Shown here: piece after piece, positions 6,568 to 9,752 of the stretch | Layout of the letters: each line of letters starts with the position of its first letter | Position numbering within the stretch: the stretch's first letter is position 1 | Assembly: GCA_024206195.1 (NCBI GenBank) | Contig: JAAGZO010000796.1 | Span: forward strand, 1 to 9,752 | Origin: a bacterium | Lineage (GTDB): Archaea > Nanoarchaeota > Nanoarchaeia > Woesearchaeales > UBA10216 | Length of the DNA: 9,752 nt | Direction of reading: 5' to 3' | Notes under the pieces: generated by a model | What the model saw: the letters and a program-made list of their open reading frames with translations, nothing else | Told to the model about the DNA's origin: nothing | Database searches by the model: none | Position numbers and translations under genes: made by a program

Positions 6568-7464
6568 TCAAAGATTCTCTTTCATGAGCTTGAAAGTCTC
6601 ATGTGCATGGTGTTCCTTCGATACACCTACTGCAATACCACTTAACCCGGGCAAACCTTTCACATATTCGGTTGCCTCGGGGACTTTCAAGTATCCAGAT
6701 GCCAATATGCCGTATGCAATCACTTCGGTGTCTGGAATCCTTTTCAGTGCCTCTTCGCATTTTGTTCTAGATGGGCACATCCAAAATCCAAGCGAATTGA
6801 ATTGGGCAGCAATACACACTTTGCGAAAGTCTATGCCCCAAGTTTCAAACTTAGTTACCAAATGAGCAAAGTTATGTGTTTGGAATCCTGGCTTTATCCC
6901 GCGGCTTTGCATGAAATCAATGTGTGCTCGTACGAGCCATTCCATGTTGAGAGCTAGTGCCATATCTGTTACAACCTCATGCAACAGTATTGAAGCTACA
7001 GTTCCGTTTTTTCCGGCTGCAGATCTTATTCTGGACTCTTCATATAGCAGGTAACTTTTTAATAGACTCTCTGGATCGGTTCTTGTAATCCCTTTGACAC
7101 CATACAGTGCTGCTCTGAAATTCCAAGAGAAGACTATCTCGCTACCCATTTTTTTGACTAAACCGGGAATTCCTCCTTGCGTGACCGCCAGTCTAACGAA
7201 TTCAAATGCATAGGGCAATATTGCATAGATCTGAATCGGCTCACGCTGATCTGTTTTACTGGCTCGTTGCAATATGGAAAGTGTGGTATCACTAACCGAA
7301 AACATAAAACCGTCTGCACCGTTAGCAAGAGCAGTTTGTACAAGAACTGCAGCGTGTTTTGGGTCGGCTACGTCTTCCCCTCTGGATGCAGCTCTTTCTT
7401 GAGATAAATGGCTTATTCCGTGAAATGGATTATCACCAACCAACAACATTTTTTTGTCTGTCAT
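6568..7464 (-). CDS. Uncharacterised TIM-barrel-like protein, possibly related to aldo/keto reductases
   Basis: This 298-residue protein has no function I can name. It begins with a strand and a striking GDNPFHGISH motif (10-19), followed by SQERAASRG. The chain then alternates short hydrophobic strands and helices as a (beta/alpha)8 barrel would: DGFMFSVSD at 51-59, IQIYAILPY at 77-85, SILLHEVVTD at 158-167, GFQTHNF at 193-199, VCIAAQFNSLGFWM at 216-229, EVIAYGILASGYL at 247-259, and GIAVGVSKEHHAHE at 276-289. The last two segments resemble the closing strands of aldo/keto reductases, but the catalytic D-Y-K-H set of that family is not obvious. Histidines at 15, 162 and 197 and Asp11 are candidate active-site residues. 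No signal or membrane segment is seen. The ATG overlaps the oxidoreductase TGA by four bases (ATGA), so the two are probably co-translated and act on the same intermediate. Confidence 0.6.
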   Translation of the reverse strand: MTDKKMLLVGDNPFHGISHLSQERAASRGEDVADPKHAAVLVQTALANGADGFMFSVSDTTLSILQRASKTDQREPIQIYAILPYAFEFVRLAVTQGGIPGLVKKMGSEIVFSWNFRAALYGVKGITRTDPESLLKSYLLYEESRIRSAAGKNGTVASILLHEVVTDMALALNMEWLVRAHIDFMQSRGIKPGFQTHNFAHLVTKFETWGIDFRKVCIAAQFNSLGFWMCPSRTKCEEALKRIPDTEVIAYGILASGYLKVPEATEYVKGLPGLSGIAVGVSKEHHAHETFKLMKENL

Positions 7465-8453
7465 TGCGTCGCTAGCCCTCTTGCATGACTATTTACTTGA
7501 TCAACAAGCTCTTCAACTTTTGAAGCAGTCGAGAAGCTGGGCTCGGCCGCAGAATCATCTGATATTGATCTGATGAACAGCTCATCTTGGCGTTGGTACT
7601 CTGCTCCGCCAATAAAAAACGGCACAATATCATCAAGATCGTGCTTATACCACGAAGATGAATCCTGACCGTTTAATTCTAACTCAAGGAGATCTTCATT
7701 GATTCGTATGGTTCCATTATTTCCTGTTATCAACAATCCCATCTCAGGAAGTCGATACCCCTCCTTACACCATGATGTCTTGATTTTTCCTTCGGTGCCT
7801 TCCGGTGTCAGCACGTCAAAAAAAGCCTCATCTTCAGAGCCGTCCCCAAGGAGCGATTCAATCCTGGCGTTTTTGACCTCCATATTTCCAAGGAGCCAGA
7901 GAACCAAGTCTATTATATGAACTGCAGAATCTTCAATAACTCCGCCTCTAGCTAAGGATTGCGTTGATTTGGCTCCTAAAAAGTCTGCTGAGTAGGCATA
8001 TCCTTCAAATGAGACCAAATGTCCCAGTATACCATCCATCAGGATTTGCTTGGCTTTGGTAAATGTTACACAGAATCGCCTATGATAACCTACCATGTTG
8101 ACGCCACCGTATGTTTTTGCCAAATGGCAGAGTTCCTCAGCTTGGTCATGTGTTGATGCCAAGGGTTTCTCAGTGAAGACATTATGAGCTATGTTTGATG
8201 TATATATTGTTTTGATAATCGGGAAATGGGATGCTGGGGGAGTTGTCACACAAACAGCATCTAATCCCATATCGGATAGTTGTGCCAAATCTGAGACGAT
8301 GTTTATATCCGGCAAAACCTTTTTGCCAAATTTGCTTACAAAAGAGTTTTTTTCACACAATGCTACAAGTTCAACCTCATCCAGCATGCTAAAAATACTG
8401 GCATGCATCAAACCCATTTTACCTAAACCTACTACAGCTACTCTTGTTTTCAT
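7461..8453 (-). CDS. Gfo/Idh/MocA family NAD(P)-dependent oxidoreductase
   Basis: Members of this family oxidise or reduce sugars, nucleotide sugars and inositols. The 330-residue protein has an N-terminal Rossmann domain with GLGKMG at 9-14 for dinucleotide binding, VTTPPASH at 69-76, and EKPLAS at 95-100, the family's lysine motif. The C-terminal domain contains GYHRRF at 122-127 and EDSAVHIIDLVLWLLG at 174-189. In the latter, Asp175 and His179 match the D-x3-H active-site pattern. All expected residues are present. The ATG at 8453 follows the upstream GT2 stop immediately (TAGATG), with AGGAAAGG ten bases before it. Its tight placement between a GT2 gene and the barrel-protein gene suggests that it tailors a sugar for this glycan, for example by transient keto formation. 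That role is inferred; the substrate is not visible. Confidence 0.87.
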   Translation of the reverse strand: MKTRVAVVGLGKMGLMHASIFSMLDEVELVALCEKNSFVSKFGKKVLPDINIVSDLAQLSDMGLDAVCVTTPPASHFPIIKTIYTSNIAHNVFTEKPLASTHDQAEELCHLAKTYGGVNMVGYHRRFCVTFTKAKQILMDGILGHLVSFEGYAYSADFLGAKSTQSLARGGVIEDSAVHIIDLVLWLLGNMEVKNARIESLLGDGSEDEAFFDVLTPEGTEGKIKTSWCKEGYRLPEMGLLITGNNGTIRINEDLLELELNGQDSSSWYKHDLDDIVPFFIGGAEYQRQDELFIRSISDDSAAEPSFSTASKVEELVDQVNSHARGLATQ

Positions 8454-9425
8454 CTAGATATTGCCTTTCCTGTATTGCCATTTCCCCAGGAGATATCCTG
8501 TGCCCATAAGGAACAGGTTCGTCGATAATACACCTATTTGTGCGATAGGTGCAACTTTGTAAAATCTTAAAAGTCTTTTAGGGATCGATACGAATAACAA
8601 TTGTCGAAGAAAGAGGTTTTCGGCTGCTAGAGGTTGGTGCCCATATCGTGAGACGATCTTATTGATCATCGCTCTTGTGACGCCTTCTCTAAAAGAGTAA
8701 TTGAATACATAGTTAAGAGTCGTACGTTCGGGACTGACCTTGTGATTTACTATTGCTTCTGATTTGAATACGATCATCGCTGTGGGTATGAGGTTTTTGA
8801 TTCTTAAGCACAGTTCCGCTTCTTCACCGCCTGAAGGATTGAATCGTACTCTTCCCATCTCACATCTTCCCAGTTTGGTTTCCCACAATCCTACTTTCTG
8901 AAAAACCTCTCTCCTAAAAGCCATGTTACTTCCCGTGACATTCCTGATTTCCCCGCTAGCTTGCAGAATAAGTTTTTTATGATTAGTACAGCCAATGATA
9001 AAATCGAAATCCAACGGGAACCAAAACGGGGGTTTATCCTCTGGCCAAACCGGTACAGATTCGCCACCGACTGCCATAACTCGATCATCAGAAAACGGCG
9101 GAGTCAAATTCTCCAGCCAGTTTTTTTCTGCAAATGCATCGTCATCCAGAAAGGCGATGATTTCCCCAGTTGAGGCCTCAATAGCCTTATTCCTTGTTTC
9201 CGATAGTCCTGGAGCTTCATCACTCAGGACCAGCTTTATTTCTGATGGTAGCTCTTTTTTAAGTCTTTCTAGTAGTTCTTTATTTTGATCTATTGCTACC
9301 ACTATTTCGTAGGGCTTGAGAGTTTGTGCCAAAGCGGAATCCACTGCTTCGTGGATGTCTTTGAGTCGATCCATGGTGTAACCACAGATGATGACTGATA
9401 TATTGGATTGATTCATTATCTCCAT
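8454..9425 (-). CDS. Glycosyltransferase family 2 (GT-A fold)
   Basis: This is the first gene of the cluster, 323 residues. The GT-A core is clear: ISVIICGYTMDR at 9-20, EIVVAIDQNKE at 40-50, GLSETRNKAIEASTGEIIAFLDDD at 73-96 with the DDD metal site at 94-96, NVTGSNMAFRREVF at 162-175, and SGGEEAELCLRIK at 198-210, which holds the catalytic acidic pair. The order matches inverting GT2 enzymes of cell-surface glycan loci. A hydrophobic C-terminal segment (about 291-316) suggests membrane association. The ATG at 9425 is used here. A second ATG three codons in (9416) follows GGAG, but only three bases away, so either may be the true start. The stop abuts the oxidoreductase start. The sugar and acceptor cannot be named. 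Confidence 0.87.
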   Translation of the reverse strand: MEIMNQSNISVIICGYTMDRLKDIHEAVDSALAQTLKPYEIVVAIDQNKELLERLKKELPSEIKLVLSDEAPGLSETRNKAIEASTGEIIAFLDDDAFAEKNWLENLTPPFSDDRVMAVGGESVPVWPEDKPPFWFPLDFDFIIGCTNHKKLILQASGEIRNVTGSNMAFRREVFQKVGLWETKLGRCEMGRVRFNPSGGEEAELCLRIKNLIPTAMIVFKSEAIVNHKVSPERTTLNYVFNYSFREGVTRAMINKIVSRYGHQPLAAENLFLRQLLFVSIPKRLLRFYKVAPIAQIGVLSTNLFLMGTGYLLGKWQYRKGNI

Positions 9426-9752
9426 GGGATGTCAGCTAAAAAATCTAAATTTCATGCGTAGCTACTACAAGCCACGTAAAGTTTATTCAAGTCTATCTAC
9501 ATGATAGACGCTGGCGTAACTACCAACAATAGTACGATAGTAAATCCCTGCCATTCTCGCGCAGGATATTACCTCGCCTTTGTCAACACATCACATCTAA
9601 ATTATCGATCCTTTATATGTGTTACTTTCTCATAACATAAAGAAGAGGGTAAGGTCAATATCCAATATGGTACTTGAACAATTGACTGTTTGGTTGGAAC
9701 CTATGGAAACAATCTCGCATAACCAGAAGATCACATCCTGTTGTGATATCCA
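9426..9752. other. 327-base region upstream of the cluster, no recognised gene
   Basis: This stretch should hold the promoter of the minus-strand cluster. The best bacterial-type match found is weak: TTGACC at 9653-9658 (minus strand) with TATGAG 18 bases on. Three short open stretches exist. A minus-strand run ends at 9483 with an ATG at 9554 (23 codons, beginning MAGIYYRTIVG). A minus-strand frame from the window edge ends at 9630. A plus-strand frame is open from 9601 to the edge, with an ATG at 9667. None shows a motif or a good ribosome site, so none is called. No tRNA was recognised. Confidence 0.5.
9491..9509. repeat. Stem-loop GTCTATC-TACAT-GATAGAC in the cluster leader
   Basis: Perfect 7-base arms with a 5-base loop lie 66 bases upstream of the first GT2 start. 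There is no following T-run on either strand. It could be a leader hairpin, an operator, or the end of an upstream transcript. Confidence 0.35.

Noticed and set aside
9730..9747. ATCACA-N6-TGTGAT dyad resembling a CRP site
   Set aside because: The half-sites are everted relative to the CRP consensus TGTGA-N6-TCACA, and no promoter context is seen. It is probably chance.
9601..9752. Plus-strand frame open to the window edge with an ATG at 9667 (possible divergent gene)
   Set aside because: It shows only 50 codons, the ribosome site is poor, the translated sequence has no recognisable motif, and the opposite strand is also open for about 40 codons. It cannot be decided without flanking sequence.
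1..9752. tRNA, rRNA, CRISPR array, insertion sequence or attachment site
   Set aside because: No cloverleaf with a T-loop consensus, no regularly spaced direct repeats, no transposase motif and no terminal inverted repeats with target duplication were found by reading both strands.

Overview
This window is most of a minus-strand surface-glycan locus: eight consecutive genes, transcribed from about 9425 down to 657. A convergent plus-strand gene end enters at the left edge. Base composition is moderate to AT-leaning. Genes overlap or abut, Shine-Dalgarno-like motifs are visible, and TTG and GTG starts are used. That fits a prokaryote, more likely a bacterium. The mixture (choice-of-anchor/beta-helix surface protein, FemAB-like GNAT, NodB deacetylase, a large GT-C-like membrane protein, and a GDNPFHG-type barrel protein) recalls environmental Chloroflexota or archaeal-like glycan loci, but this is an impression and not a taxonomic assignment.

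Layout: 1-252 (+) is the C-terminal end of a beta-helix surface protein. 253-656 is a 404-base gap between convergent gene ends; it carries a short relic of a second polysaccharide-deacetylase gene (583-624) and a hairpin. In order of transcription on the minus strand, the cluster then reads: GT2 glycosyltransferase (9425-8454); Gfo/Idh/MocA oxidoreductase (8453-7461, directly abutting); an uncharacterised barrel-like protein (7464-6568, 4-base overlap); a 119-base gap; a second GT2 (6448-5630); a 114-base gap with two small dyads; a GT4 glycosyltransferase (5515-4403); a 12-TM membrane protein (4369-2477); a NodB polysaccharide deacetylase (2480-1428, 4-base GTGA overlap); and a FemAB-like GNAT transferase (1406-657). 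9426-9752 is the leader or upstream region, with no recognised gene.

Inferred joint role: two GT2 enzymes and one GT4 assemble a glycan at the inner face of the membrane. The oxidoreductase/barrel pair probably makes or modifies a sugar precursor. The multi-TM protein may act on a lipid-linked sugar or oligosaccharide at the outer face. The NodB enzyme could remove N-acetyl groups, and the FemAB-like protein could then acylate or aminoacylate an amine. The substrate and product cannot be read from the sequence.

Several starts were moved inward from the longest reading frame because a good ribosome binding site or a stop/start overlap supports the shorter form: 5515 (TTG), 2480 (GTG) and 6448 (ATG). 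The most unusual single observation is the relic deacetylase segment in the left gap. It matches the live gene at 35 of 42 bases, all seven differences are transitions, and it lies in the same orientation.
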